64,000 bases of DNA, taken from the NCBI GenBank assembly GCA_036267355.1, contig DATAWG010000065.1, forward strand, positions 1 through 64,000. The letters run 5' to 3'. The notes under the pieces are model-generated. The model was given only the letters and a program-made list of their open reading frames with translations, was not told the DNA's origin and searched no databases. Both the position numbers and the translations under genes were made by a program. The DNA comes from Pirellulales bacterium. GTDB lineage: Bacteria > Planctomycetota > Planctomycetia > Pirellulales > DATAWG01. Positions 24,772 to 33,800 of the stretch are shown one piece after another. Positions within the stretch are counted from its first letter, which is position 1; each line of letters opens with the position of its first letter.

Positions 24772-26100
24772 ATGCCACCACTGAAACCACTTCCGACTGG
24801 CCGGCCGACCGAGAAGTCGCAAAATTCTGATTTCGAAGCGCTGAAGCGCCGCATTCACACCAAGCTGGTCGACAAACTCGATCTGACCCGCGTCGGCGAG
24901 TTGGAAGGGGATGTGCTGCGCCGCGAGATTCGGCTGGTCGTCGAACATCTCTGCGACACCGAAGACACGCTGCTCAACCGCGCCGAACGTGAACGACTCG
25001 TCGAAGAAGTGCTTGACGAGACGTTCGGCCTGGGACCACTCGAACTGCTGCTCAAAGACCCGACGATCAGCGATATCTTGATCAACGGTCCGAAAAACAT
25101 CTATGTCGAACGCCGCGGCAAGTTGGAAAAGACGACGGTTCAGTTCCGCGATAACAACCATTTGATGCAGATCATCGACCGGATCGTGTCGAAGGTAGGT
25201 CGCCGCGTGGACGAAGTGTGCCCGATGGTCGATGCCCGGCTTTCCGACGGCTCTCGTGTGAACGCGATCATTCCGCCCTTGGCGCTCGATGGGGCTTGCG
25301 TTTCGATCCGCCGTTTCGGCTCCAATCCGCTCAAGCTCGAAGATCTGTTGAACTACAAGGCCTTCACGCCCGAGATGGTGATGCTGTTGGAAGGGGCGAT
25401 CAAGGCGCGGCTGAACATCGTCATCTCCGGTGGCACCGGCTCCGGCAAGACGACGCTGCTCAACACGCTGTCGAGCTTCATTCCCAATACCGACCGTATC
25501 GTGACGATCGAAGACGCAGCCGAATTGCAATTGCAGCAAGACCACGTCGTGCGGCTGGAAACGCGTCCGCCGAATATCGAGGGCAAGGGAGCCATCACGG
25601 CGACCGATCTCGTGAAAAACGCGCTGCGCATGCGGCCCGAACGAGTGATCATCGGCGAGTGCCGCGGCGCCGAGACGCTGGATATGTTGCAGGCCATGAA
25701 CACGGGCCACGAAGGCTCCATGACCACGCTCCACGCCAACACGCCGCGCGACGCCATCGCCCGAATGGAAACGATGATCACGATGTCGGGCTTCGAATTG
25801 CCGCTCAAAGCGATGCGCCAGCAAATCGCGAGCGCCGTCGATCTCGTCGTGCAGGCCAATCGCCTCCAAGGCGGGCCGCGCAAGATCACGCACATCACCG
25901 AGGTGGTCGGCATGGAGCAAGACACGATCGTCATGCAAGACGTTTACCACTACCACCAGGAAGGCATCAACGAAGCCGGCCGCGCCTATGGCCGGTTTGA
26001 ATCGACGGGTATTCGCCCGACGTTTATGGATCGGCTCGAGCAGGCGGGCGTGCGATTGCCGGCAAGTGCGTTCCGGCAGCGCGTGATGTTGGTCGACTAG
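24772..26100 (+). CDS. cpaF: Tad secretion ATPase CpaF/TadA
   Basis: 442 residues from ATG 24772. The N-terminal domain has LLLKDPTISDILINGPKNIY and GRRVDEVCPMVDARLSDGSR, followed by the arginine-rich finger region SIRRFG. The P-loop GGTGSGKTT lies near residue 220. An Asp box (VTIEDAAELQL) follows, then Walker B RVIIGECRG near 290 and the His box (EGSMTTLHANT). This is the hexameric motor for Flp pilus assembly, acting at the cytoplasmic side of the TadB/TadC platform. The next gene, tadB, is separated by 180 bp holding a 71-bp palindrome. Confidence 0.95.
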   Translation: MPPLKPLPTGRPTEKSQNSDFEALKRRIHTKLVDKLDLTRVGELEGDVLRREIRLVVEHLCDTEDTLLNRAERERLVEEVLDETFGLGPLELLLKDPTISDILINGPKNIYVERRGKLEKTTVQFRDNNHLMQIIDRIVSKVGRRVDEVCPMVDARLSDGSRVNAIIPPLALDGACVSIRRFGSNPLKLEDLLNYKAFTPEMVMLLEGAIKARLNIVISGGTGSGKTTLLNTLSSFIPNTDRIVTIEDAAELQLQQDHVVRLETRPPNIEGKGAITATDLVKNALRMRPERVIIGECRGAETLDMLQAMNTGHEGSMTTLHANTPRDAIARMETMITMSGFELPLKAMRQQIASAVDLVVQANRLQGGPRKITHITEVVGMEQDTIVMQDVYHYHQEGINEAGRAYGRFESTGIRPTFMDRLEQAGVRLPASAFRQRVMLVD

Positions 26101-26136
26101 CAGCCCTTTGAAGTATTGCCAACGAGTGATTGCTTG

Positions 26137-26207
26137 TGTGTGCCACTGGCTCTGCCGGTGTCCGAAATGGTCGGTATTTTCCTGCATTGGCGGAGCCAGT
26201 GGCACAC
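26137..26207. repeat. 71-bp palindrome, short family A form, between cpaF and tadB
   Basis: GTGTGCCACTGGCTCTGCC (26137-26155) and its near-complement GGCGGAGCCAGTGGCACAC (26189-26207) flank a 33-base centre. It shares TGTGCCACTGGC with the 144-bp elements at 5236 and 7509 but lacks their interior. Confidence 0.8.
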
Positions 26208-26280
26208 GAAGACGCTCGTTCGAGTTTGAGAAGAAGATTCATCGTTCACTGTCTGAAATCTGCTCAATGCCGGTCATGTC

Positions 26281-27252
26281 ATGAATCCGCTGTTGATAAC
26301 GATCGCCGTGTTTGTCGCCGTGAGCTTGCTCGTGGCGATCGTCGCGATGTGGTTCCACGGCGGGGTCGAAACCAAAGTGGAAGATCGGTTGGCGCAGTTG
26401 ACGGGCGCCAAGGTGGCCGGCGGCGGCAAGGATGGCTTGCTGAAAGAAAGTGGCGTGCTCACCCAGCCGCTCGATGCCACGCAAGGAATGTTGGAAGAAT
26501 TTCTGGCGCGTTTCCGCGGCTTCAGCCTGTGGTTCGAGCAGGCGAATGTGACGATTACGGCATCGCGGTTCTTCGGGATTTGCGGCGCTTTGGCTGCGGT
26601 GGCCGTTGTCGGCGGGTTCGTCATGCGGTTGAATCCCGCCGTGTTGCCGCTGCTGGGATTGGGGGCCGGGATGATGCCGCTCATGTGGCTGAAATTTCGG
26701 CGCTCGAGGCGATTCAGCAAATTTGCCAAGCAATTGCCCGACTCGCTGGAATTGATCTCGCGTGCGTTGCGGGCCGGACACAGCTTGCAGGCTGGCTTCC
26801 ACCTTGTGGCGGAAGAGACGAGCGATCCGATCGCCACCGAGTTTCGCCGTGTGTATGAGGAGCAGAACCTTGGCATCCCGCTCGACGAAGCCTTGCGCAA
26901 CATGAACGAGCGCATGCCGAACGTCGATTTGCGGTTTTTCGTGACCGCCGTGATCTTGCAGCGGCAAACGGGCGGCGACTTGGCCCAAATCCTCGACAAG
27001 ATCGGGCAACTGATCCGCCAGCGTTTCGAAATCTTTGGCCAGGTGCAGGCGCTGACGGGCGAGGGCCGGCTGAGCGGCATCGTGCTGTTGGCATTGCCGC
27101 CGGCTCTGTTTTTAGCCGTTTACAACTTGAATCCCGACTACGTCATGCCGCTCTTCACCGACCCGCTCGGCAAGCAAATGATGGCCGGCGGCGTGTTGTT
27201 GCAACTGTTCGGTGCGCTGGTGATCCGAAAAATCGTCAATATCGAGGTCTGA
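26281..27252 (+). CDS. tadB: Tad platform protein TadB
   Basis: 323 residues. An N-terminal helix (NPLLITIAVFVAVSLLVAIV) and a second hydrophobic region (FGICGALAAVAVVGGFVM and LLGLGAGMMPLMW) precede the T2SSF domain (about 140-265). That domain has LPDSLELISRALRAGHSLQA, FRRVYEEQNLGIPLDEAL and VTAVILQRQTGGDLAQILDK. C-terminal helices follow. TadB forms the inner-membrane platform with TadC. Three bases separate its stop from the GTG start of tadC, so the two are translationally linked. Confidence 0.93.
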   Translation: MNPLLITIAVFVAVSLLVAIVAMWFHGGVETKVEDRLAQLTGAKVAGGGKDGLLKESGVLTQPLDATQGMLEEFLARFRGFSLWFEQANVTITASRFFGICGALAAVAVVGGFVMRLNPAVLPLLGLGAGMMPLMWLKFRRSRRFSKFAKQLPDSLELISRALRAGHSLQAGFHLVAEETSDPIATEFRRVYEEQNLGIPLDEALRNMNERMPNVDLRFFVTAVILQRQTGGDLAQILDKIGQLIRQRFEIFGQVQALTGEGRLSGIVLLALPPALFLAVYNLNPDYVMPLFTDPLGKQMMAGGVLLQLFGALVIRKIVNIEV

Positions 27253-27255
27253 GCC

Positions 27256-28227
27256 GTGCTGGCCGCTAGCTTTCTCACATTCGACCGAGTTCTGCCGATC
27301 GCCGTCTTCGGGGCATTTGCTCTGGGGGCTTGGTGGCTCATGGAGATGCTCTCGGGCCGCAAGAGCCGGGCCGCCGATCGGCTCGACGAGTTAAGCAATC
27401 CGAACGCCCGGCGTCGCGAAGATACGCTCAAGACCAAGAAACCCGACGCGATGTCGAAGATGCTGGAGATGGCCACTCCCGCATTGTCAAAGCCTTTGCA
27501 GCCAAAGACCGAGCTCGAGCAAGGCCAACTCAAAGCCAAGTTGGCATCGGCCGGCTTTCGTAGCGACTCCGCCACCGGCTCGTTTCTCGGCCTGAAGCTG
27601 ATTGGCTTGGTTGTCGGGCTGATGATCTTCGGCAGCGGAATGCTGGTTTTCTCGGGCATGAGCCAGAAGACACTGATCTACACGGTCTTTGGGGCCGGCT
27701 CGCTGTTCTACATGCCCGATTTCGTGGTTTGGATCATTTCGCGAAAACGGAAGAAGCGGATCTTCCTCACGCTCCCGGATGCCCTCGACTTGATGGTGGT
27801 GTGCGTCGAGGCGGGACTCGGCTTGGACCAAGCCATGCGCAAAGTGAGCGAAGAAATGAAACGCAGCGCCCGGGTGCTGTGCGAGGAATTCAGCCTGAGC
27901 AATTTTCAACTTCAGATGGGGCGCCCGAAGGCCGAGGTGCTCCACGAATTGGGGGCTCGAACCGGAGTCGAAGACCTGCGAAGCCTCGCGGCGATTTTGA
28001 TTCAAGCCGACAAATTCGGTTCGAGCGTGGCCCAAGCACTCCGCGTGCAAAGCGATTCGATGCGCACGCGCCGCCGGCAGCTCGCCGAGGAAAAGGCGGC
28101 CAAAACGGCCGTGAAGCTGATCTTCCCGCTGGTGATCTTCATCTTCCCCGGTATTTTCGTAGTGCTCGTCGGCCCGGCCGCAATCACGATGATCCGCGAA
28201 ATGTTCCCGGCCATGAACGGGCATTAG
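27256..28227 (+). CDS. tadC: Tad platform protein TadC
   Basis: 323 residues from a GTG start 3 bases after tadB. The N-terminal helix is VLPIAVFGAFALGAWWLMEM. A helix pair follows near 105-155 (LKLIGLVVGLMIFGSGMLVF, TVFGAGSLFYMPDFVVWI). The T2SSF domain has LPDALDLMVVCVEAGLGLDQ, KRSARVLCEEFSLSNFQLQM and AAILIQADKFGSSVAQALR. A final helix pair is LIFPLVIFIFPGIFVVLVGP. It is the usual partner of TadB. It is followed by a repeat-filled gap. Confidence 0.93.
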   Translation: MLAASFLTFDRVLPIAVFGAFALGAWWLMEMLSGRKSRAADRLDELSNPNARRREDTLKTKKPDAMSKMLEMATPALSKPLQPKTELEQGQLKAKLASAGFRSDSATGSFLGLKLIGLVVGLMIFGSGMLVFSGMSQKTLIYTVFGAGSLFYMPDFVVWIISRKRKKRIFLTLPDALDLMVVCVEAGLGLDQAMRKVSEEMKRSARVLCEEFSLSNFQLQMGRPKAEVLHELGARTGVEDLRSLAAILIQADKFGSSVAQALRVQSDSMRTRRRQLAEEKAAKTAVKLIFPLVIFIFPGIFVVLVGPAAITMIREMFPAMNGH

Positions 28228-28799
28228 AGTCCGTGGTTGGCGTCGCGCGTGGCGCTGGCCAGCGCAGTCGGCCGGTGCAGGCCTGCGACTTGGCTTTGAG
28301 GCTTGCAAGATTCGACGCGACGACGTTCGGCCAACGGCGGCGTCGGATAGTGGATTGCAGGATCTAGCGGCGATCACACTGGCCGACTTCGCTGGCCAGT
28401 GGCACACAGCGGGTGGCACACAGCCAGTGGCACACAGCCAGTGGCACACAGCCAGTGGCACACAGCCAGTGGCACACAGCCAGTGGCACACAGCGGGTGG
28501 CACACAGCGGGTGGCACACCCAAAGATGCCACAACTTTCCGAATCCTGTCGAGAAGTCGTACTGTAGGAAATCAACAGTGCATTCGCAGGCGGGAAAGTC
28601 GCCGCATCTTAACGCCGTCGATGAGCCCAACCGATTGGATCAAGTCAATCTAAAGGGGATGGAGCGAATACGCGAGGCGGTGCTGCAATACCGTAGGGCG
28701 CAGCGGCCAATTTCCGATGATGGACAGTGAAGGCGCCGTGCCGCTGCGAAAAAACGCCGCACGTCGAGCCAATCGGTCCTTTGTTTCGGAGTCTTGCGC
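28228..28799. other. 572-bp gap after tadC with a tandem repeat array
   Basis: No gene is supported; the long open frames here translate the 14-bp repeat on either strand. The array at 28396-28521 is the main content. From 28522 to 28799 nothing else is recognised beyond a purine-rich patch before the next gene. Confidence 0.6.
28396..28521. repeat. Tandem array of nine 14-bp units (CCAGTGGCACACAG)
   Basis: Units start every 14 bases at 28396, 28410, 28424, 28438, 28452, 28466, 28480, 28494 and 28508. Six read CCAGTGGCACACAG and three read CGGGTGGCACACAG or nearly so. They are preceded by CACTGGCCGACTTCGCTGG, so the array grew from one arm of a family A palindrome. Units have no unique spacers, so this is not a CRISPR. 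Confidence 0.9.
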
Positions 28800-29390
28800 A
28801 TGCTACGGATTGGCTTTGGTCTGGCTCTTGGGTTGGCCTTGCTAGCGACAGCATCCAATGCTCGTGCCAACGATTGGGACGATTTTTGGGATAGCGTGCA
28901 CGTCGATTGGCATCGCAACAACGAATGGCCTCACCCGTTTACGGAAATCGATCGAGCGGCCACGATGGCTCCGTTTGCGGTGCAGATCGCCAACGGTTGG
29001 CAGCGCGAAAATCTGCTGGGCGAAGAGTATTTCAATGAAAATACGAAAATCCTCACCGCCGCCGGCCGCAATCGCATCCGCACGATCCTCGTGCAGAGCC
29101 CGCCGGAGCATCGGGTGATTTTCGTCGAACGCGATCTAAGCGACGAAGTGACCGCCAAACGGCTCGATTCGGCTCAGCAAGCCGTGGCGGCACTGCTGCC
29201 GCAAGGCTCGCTGCCCGATGTGCTAGTTTCAAACATGATGCCCGCTTCTCGCTCGGCGGAAGAGGTGAACTCGGAACTGAAAAGCTATATCAATTCGACT
29301 CCAACGGCCCGACTGACCGGCGGCGGGGCCAAGAGCGGCGGAGCGTCGTCGGGCGCCGGCGGCGGCGCGCCGGGCGGTGCGGCGAATTAA
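28800..29390 (+). CDS. Small secreted protein of the Tad locus, function unknown
   Basis: 196 residues from ATG 28800. A signal peptide (MLRIGFGLALGLALLATASN-ARA) precedes a mature protein that starts NDWDDFWDSVHVDWHRNNEWPHP. A middle region with RENLLGEEYFNENTKILTAAGRNRI and ILVQSPPEHRVIFVERDLSD could be an OmpA-like or BON-like alpha/beta fold, since it has the pattern of a partner-binding periplasmic domain. The tail is Gly/Ala-rich. I do not recognise a named family. Its place between tadC and a TPR lipoprotein suggests a Tad accessory role. Confidence 0.7.
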   Translation: MLRIGFGLALGLALLATASNARANDWDDFWDSVHVDWHRNNEWPHPFTEIDRAATMAPFAVQIANGWQRENLLGEEYFNENTKILTAAGRNRIRTILVQSPPEHRVIFVERDLSDEVTAKRLDSAQQAVAALLPQGSLPDVLVSNMMPASRSAEEVNSELKSYINSTPTARLTGGGAKSGGASSGAGGGAPGGAAN

Positions 29391-29611
29391 TCGCGTTGGC
29401 CGGTGGCGTGGCGAGAATGCTTATCCAGATGCTGACACGATTGGCATGACCGCAGGGTTTGCGAGCGTTCGCCAAATGCCCGGTTCTACTTCAGTGAACC
29501 GCCGCCCTACGCCGATCATTGGAACGGGATAATCTGTCGTGCTCTCGGAGTGGGAAGATCGAGGCCAGCGAGGAATCGCGGCCGGAGCAGCGACGAACAA
29601 GGAGGTGTCGG

Positions 29612-30835
29612 GTGCGAAAGGAGTCGCTGGGGTGGGGCTTCGTGGCTTTGATGGCGTTGCTAGCGGCCAACGGCTGCAAGTCGACGTCGTCGAACGCCCC
29701 GACCGCCGCCAATAACAATCCCGTGAACGGCTCGGGCACGCGCTCCGCACTCGTCTCGGCGGGCAACGATCCGACCTCGCTCAACACCAAGACGCCGCCC
29801 CCAGGCCCCGACCTGTACGTATCCACCGCCCGGGTCTACGAAGGAACGCAAAACATCGAGGCGGCAAAGGCCCAATACGAGCGAGCCCTGAAAATCGATC
29901 CGGCCTATCTCCCGGCTCTGCTCGGCTATGCCCATCTGCTCGATACGCAAAAGGAATTCACCGAAGCCGACACATATTACAAGCTCGCGGTGAAGAAGCA
30001 TCCCGAGGTGGCCGCCGTCTTCAACGACTGGGGAATGTCGCAGCAGCGCCGCGGACACTTGGAAGAATCGGCGAAGCTGTTGACGAAAGCCACAAGGCTT
30101 CAGCCGGAAAAGGCGCTCTATCGCAACAATTTGGCGATGGTACTGGTCGTGACGCACCGGCCGCAAGAAGCCTACCGGCAGTTGGCGGCGATTGAAGCGC
30201 CGCCGGTGGCGCATTTCAATGTGGCGGCGCTATTGCACCGCGCCGGCGACGACCACCTGGCGGCATATCACTTTGCCGAAGCTTCGAAGGAAGATCCAAA
30301 GTGGGAGCAAGCTCGGGAATGGGCCGAGCGACTCGGCGGGCCAGCAGCGCCGGTTGCGAACAATGCAATTGTGGTGTCGAGCGGACCGCGACTTCCGCCC
30401 CCCGATCCGCAACCCGACCCGGCGGCAGGGCAATATTTGGTGGCCCAACGAACTCCGATCGTCAATCAGGCCAACGCGCCTTCGCCGGGCCCGGCTCAGC
30501 CGTACATGCCAACCCAGCCGCCGGTGCCATCGCCAGAGCCGGCGATCAGCCCTTCGCCGAGCTACAGTGCTATCGACAATGGTTCGGCGCAAAACGGGGC
30601 GATCATCGTGAATCCAACGGCTGCAGAAAGTTCGCCGGCATACGGAGCGGTCACGCCGGGCCCTGTGACGCCGACGAGCGGAATCTCTTATCCGGCGCAA
30701 TACACTTCCGCGTCGCCCGCAGTGAACGGCCCTCCGACCGGCGAATCGATTGAGGCCATGCCGCCGTTGCCGCCAAGCGCCGCGCCGGCCGGCGAATCGC
30801 AACGCGGCTTGGTGCCGTTGCCGCCGGTGCGATAA
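29612..30835 (+). CDS. TPR lipoprotein of the Tad locus (TadD-like)
   Basis: About 407 residues from the GTG at 29612, chosen because AAGGAGG lies 6 bases upstream and a lipoprotein signal follows (GWGFVALMALLAANGC, Cys at about 25). Residues about 65-240 contain tetratricopeptide repeats (ARVYEGTQNIEAAKAQYERA, GYAHLLDTQKEFTEADTYYK, DWGMSQQRRGHLEESAKLLT). The last 160 residues are Pro/Ser-rich and probably disordered. TadD, a TPR lipoprotein, is a regular Tad component that helps assemble the secretin, so this gene may fill that role. The longer frame back to 29519 has no export signal at its start. Confidence 0.82.
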   Translation: MRKESLGWGFVALMALLAANGCKSTSSNAPTAANNNPVNGSGTRSALVSAGNDPTSLNTKTPPPGPDLYVSTARVYEGTQNIEAAKAQYERALKIDPAYLPALLGYAHLLDTQKEFTEADTYYKLAVKKHPEVAAVFNDWGMSQQRRGHLEESAKLLTKATRLQPEKALYRNNLAMVLVVTHRPQEAYRQLAAIEAPPVAHFNVAALLHRAGDDHLAAYHFAEASKEDPKWEQAREWAERLGGPAAPVANNAIVVSSGPRLPPPDPQPDPAAGQYLVAQRTPIVNQANAPSPGPAQPYMPTQPPVPSPEPAISPSPSYSAIDNGSAQNGAIIVNPTAAESSPAYGAVTPGPVTPTSGISYPAQYTSASPAVNGPPTGESIEAMPPLPPSAAPAGESQRGLVPLPPVR

Positions 30836-30875
30836 CCGCCGCGGCGGCCTGTCGCCCGGAGTTGCCGACGACGAA

Positions 30876-33800
30876 TCAGGCTTCGCCCGAGGGCTGAAGC
30901 CGTTTGAGCATCTTATCCAGATCGGCTTGCAAGCCCTTGAATCGCTTGATCGAGTCCGGCCCGTCCAGCTTCGGATTCGGAATCAATTCCGATTTGAGAA
31001 TCTTCTGGGCATCCTGAATTTTCTTAACGGCATCCCCCTTCTTGCCGGGATTCAACGCCAGTTTGTTGGCCTCCATGAAGTAGCTGAAGGCGGCGTTGTA
31101 GACGGAATCGTAGTAGATCGCAGCGCCTGCCTTGCCTGGTTGATGCTGCAATCGCCGGCGGATTTCCGTCCACTTTTGCACGGCCGTATCATAACGAGCG
31201 GGGTCTTTCTGACCCCATTCTTGCCAGAGCTTCGCCTCGACCACCATGAAATCAAGGTTGTTCGGCCTTTCCTTGCGAAGCTTTGCGATTTCGGCGGTCG
31301 CTTCGTCGAGTTTGCCCCGCTTTCCCAGCAGATCGACCAATTGACCGCGAACCCACAGAAACGACGGCGCCGCTTCTTGCTTGAAATCCGGATCGGAATC
31401 GGCCCGCGCTAGCAAGGCCTTGTATTGCTTTTCGGCATCGTCGTAGTCGTCGACATCGCTGTAGAGCGTGCCTAGATAAATCATGCTCTTTGCGCCGAGC
31501 TCCTTGCGGCTGGCGAGCTTGCCGACCATCGTGCCGAGCATGTCTTTGATGGCCGAAATCCGATTGCGCAGGGCTTCGGTTTCGGCGGGCGAAGCGTCGG
31601 CCAACTTGTCGAGCTTTTCGCGCAATTCCTTCAACTCGATGTCCAAGCGGCGCACGAAATCGACCAGCACGACATTCACTTCGCGCCTATCCGGCCCAAG
31701 GTCGATCAGCACATTGCCGGCCTTTCCGGCTTTTTGAAAGTCGTCCATGGCCATGTAGGCCCGGACGGCTGAGCTGAAGATTTTCAGCATCGTTTCGTCG
31801 AGCCCCGCGCTTCCCTTCGCGGCGTACGCCGAGTCGATCAACGGCTGCAACACCTTGACCGCTTCGGCGTATTCCTTGCCTTCCATGTGTACCTGGCCGA
31901 GCAGCAATTCGGATTTGATCAGATCGGAAGGAATCGGGTCGTTCGGTTTGAGCAGCGAAAGTTGCTCCTTGACGCTTTCGGTGAGGGCTTTGATCGCGTC
32001 GAGGCGATACTTCTCCGTGAGCTGCGGATTCTGTTTGTCGGCGGGCTTTTTCAGTTCGGTTTGGAACTGCTCGACCCCCAATTCGCCCAAGAGCCGCATG
32101 GCCTCGGGGTATTTTTCGGATTTCGGAGTGATCGATTGAAATGTGGTGATCGCCTCGGCTACGTTGCCGTCCAACCATTTTGCCTTGCCGAGCGAGAGCC
32201 GGGCCTCGTCGGCCTCGGGACTGTTGGGGAACGACGCCGTGATGAAATCCGTCAGATCCTGAAATTGCTTGTATGCCGCGGTCTTTGCCTCGGCCGCCGA
32301 TTTCTTTGCCGCCGCTGTTCGTGCCTGCTGCTCGTCGTTGCGAGTTTTTCCGTACAAAACAGCAGCGCAATAGTCGGCCATCGAAGCGGCTTGCGGCGCG
32401 ATCACCGATGTCTTGCTTTCCTGAGCCACCTTCTGTGCTGCTTCGAGCCACGCCTGATACTTCTCTGGCTTGAAGGGCTCGCGGCTCTTGATGAAATCCT
32501 CTCGGATCGGCTGCAGCCGGCACTCGGCCAGCCAGTCTTGGATTTGGCCCTGCAGCGCCTTGATCTCCGGCTCCTTGCGCTTGGTGTCTTTTTTCAGCAG
32601 ATCGAGCGCCGTTTGCAGCAGCGCTTCGGCCTTTTCCCAATCCTTGTCTTTGAAGGCCAGCTTGAAAAACTCCAGCGCATCGTCGACATTCGTCGGGTTC
32701 ACGCCGCGGGCGAACTTCAGCCGTTTTTGCGCAGCCGCGTCTTGAAATTCGCTGCGGACCGTCGACACGTCTTTCAACAGCGCCAGCGCTTCCTTGATTT
32801 CCGCAGCCTTATCCTTGGTGTTCGTTTCCTTTTCCGAAGTGGTCAGCAGCCAGTTCGCGAGATCGAACGAAGCCGCTTCGTAGCCCCATTCGCCGAAGAA
32901 AAGCTTTTTGTAGACGGGGTTGTTGATGAACTCCTCGGCCTCCTCCTGGTATTCCTTTTGGCTCTTCGGATTTCTGACGAGCAACTGCAATGCGAAATAT
33001 TTCGCCCGGGCGAGAACGGGCTCCAAGCCATTCTTCTCCACGGAGCTGGGAAGTGCGGGCCTGCCCGTGTTCGCGTCCTTCGTGTCGGGAAAATTCTCGA
33101 GCACTTCGTCGTAGATGTCTTTGGCTTGATCCGACGCGCCCAATTCGTCGACCGCCTTTCCATACCAAGTGTGGGCATTGAGGGCGCCGATGAATCCCGA
33201 GCGGCCCAATTGCGAAATCGGGTCGTCGCCGCGATGAAGTTGATAATAGGCGTCGAGCGATTTGGCCGACGTGCTCAGCGCCAGTTTCCGCTCGGCCGCC
33301 TGCTTCGAAGTGGGCGACGGGTCGAACGTTTGGGCGCGATAGTAATCGACGATCGCAAGCTCGCCTGAAGTGCGGATCAGATCGAAATCGAGATCGACGC
33401 GCTTGGCCTCTTGCTCCTTCTCCTTATGCGTCATGAAGGCGCGATCTTTGAGGACCACCTGACGATTCAGGATCCTCGTCGGACGCGGACCGAGCGCTTT
33501 CAACTGTTCGAGCAATTTCTCGACCGATGGTTGAAGGATCGCTTTGACCTGGGCAAGTTCGTTGCGGGCCTGCAGGAGAGCGGCCTCTCGCTCGGCCTTG
33601 TCGCTGTTGTTACGCGCGGCTGCGATTGTCTCCTGCGCGTGGTCGAACAGCATCTCCGCCGAGGTGATCTGAGCTTGCAGCGCCTCGGGATGGTTCGGAT
33701 TGTTCTTGACGAACTCGTCGAGATATTTTTGCGATCGAGACAGCAGAGCGCCGCGCTGGCTCGGATCGGGCGGATTCTGGGCCTCGGCGCGAAGCGCTTT

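Noticed and set aside
24661-26205. 514-codon minus-strand frame opposite cpaF
   Set aside because: A shadow of cpaF, which has all ATPase motifs. The antisense product has no recognisable features.
28396-28521. Possible CRISPR array
   Set aside because: Units are 14 bp, directly abutting and without unique spacers; no cas genes nearby. It is a tandem repeat.
31887-33368. 493-codon plus-strand frame opposite the TPR gene
   Set aside because: Antisense of the helical TPR coding sequence; composition is typical of a shadow frame.
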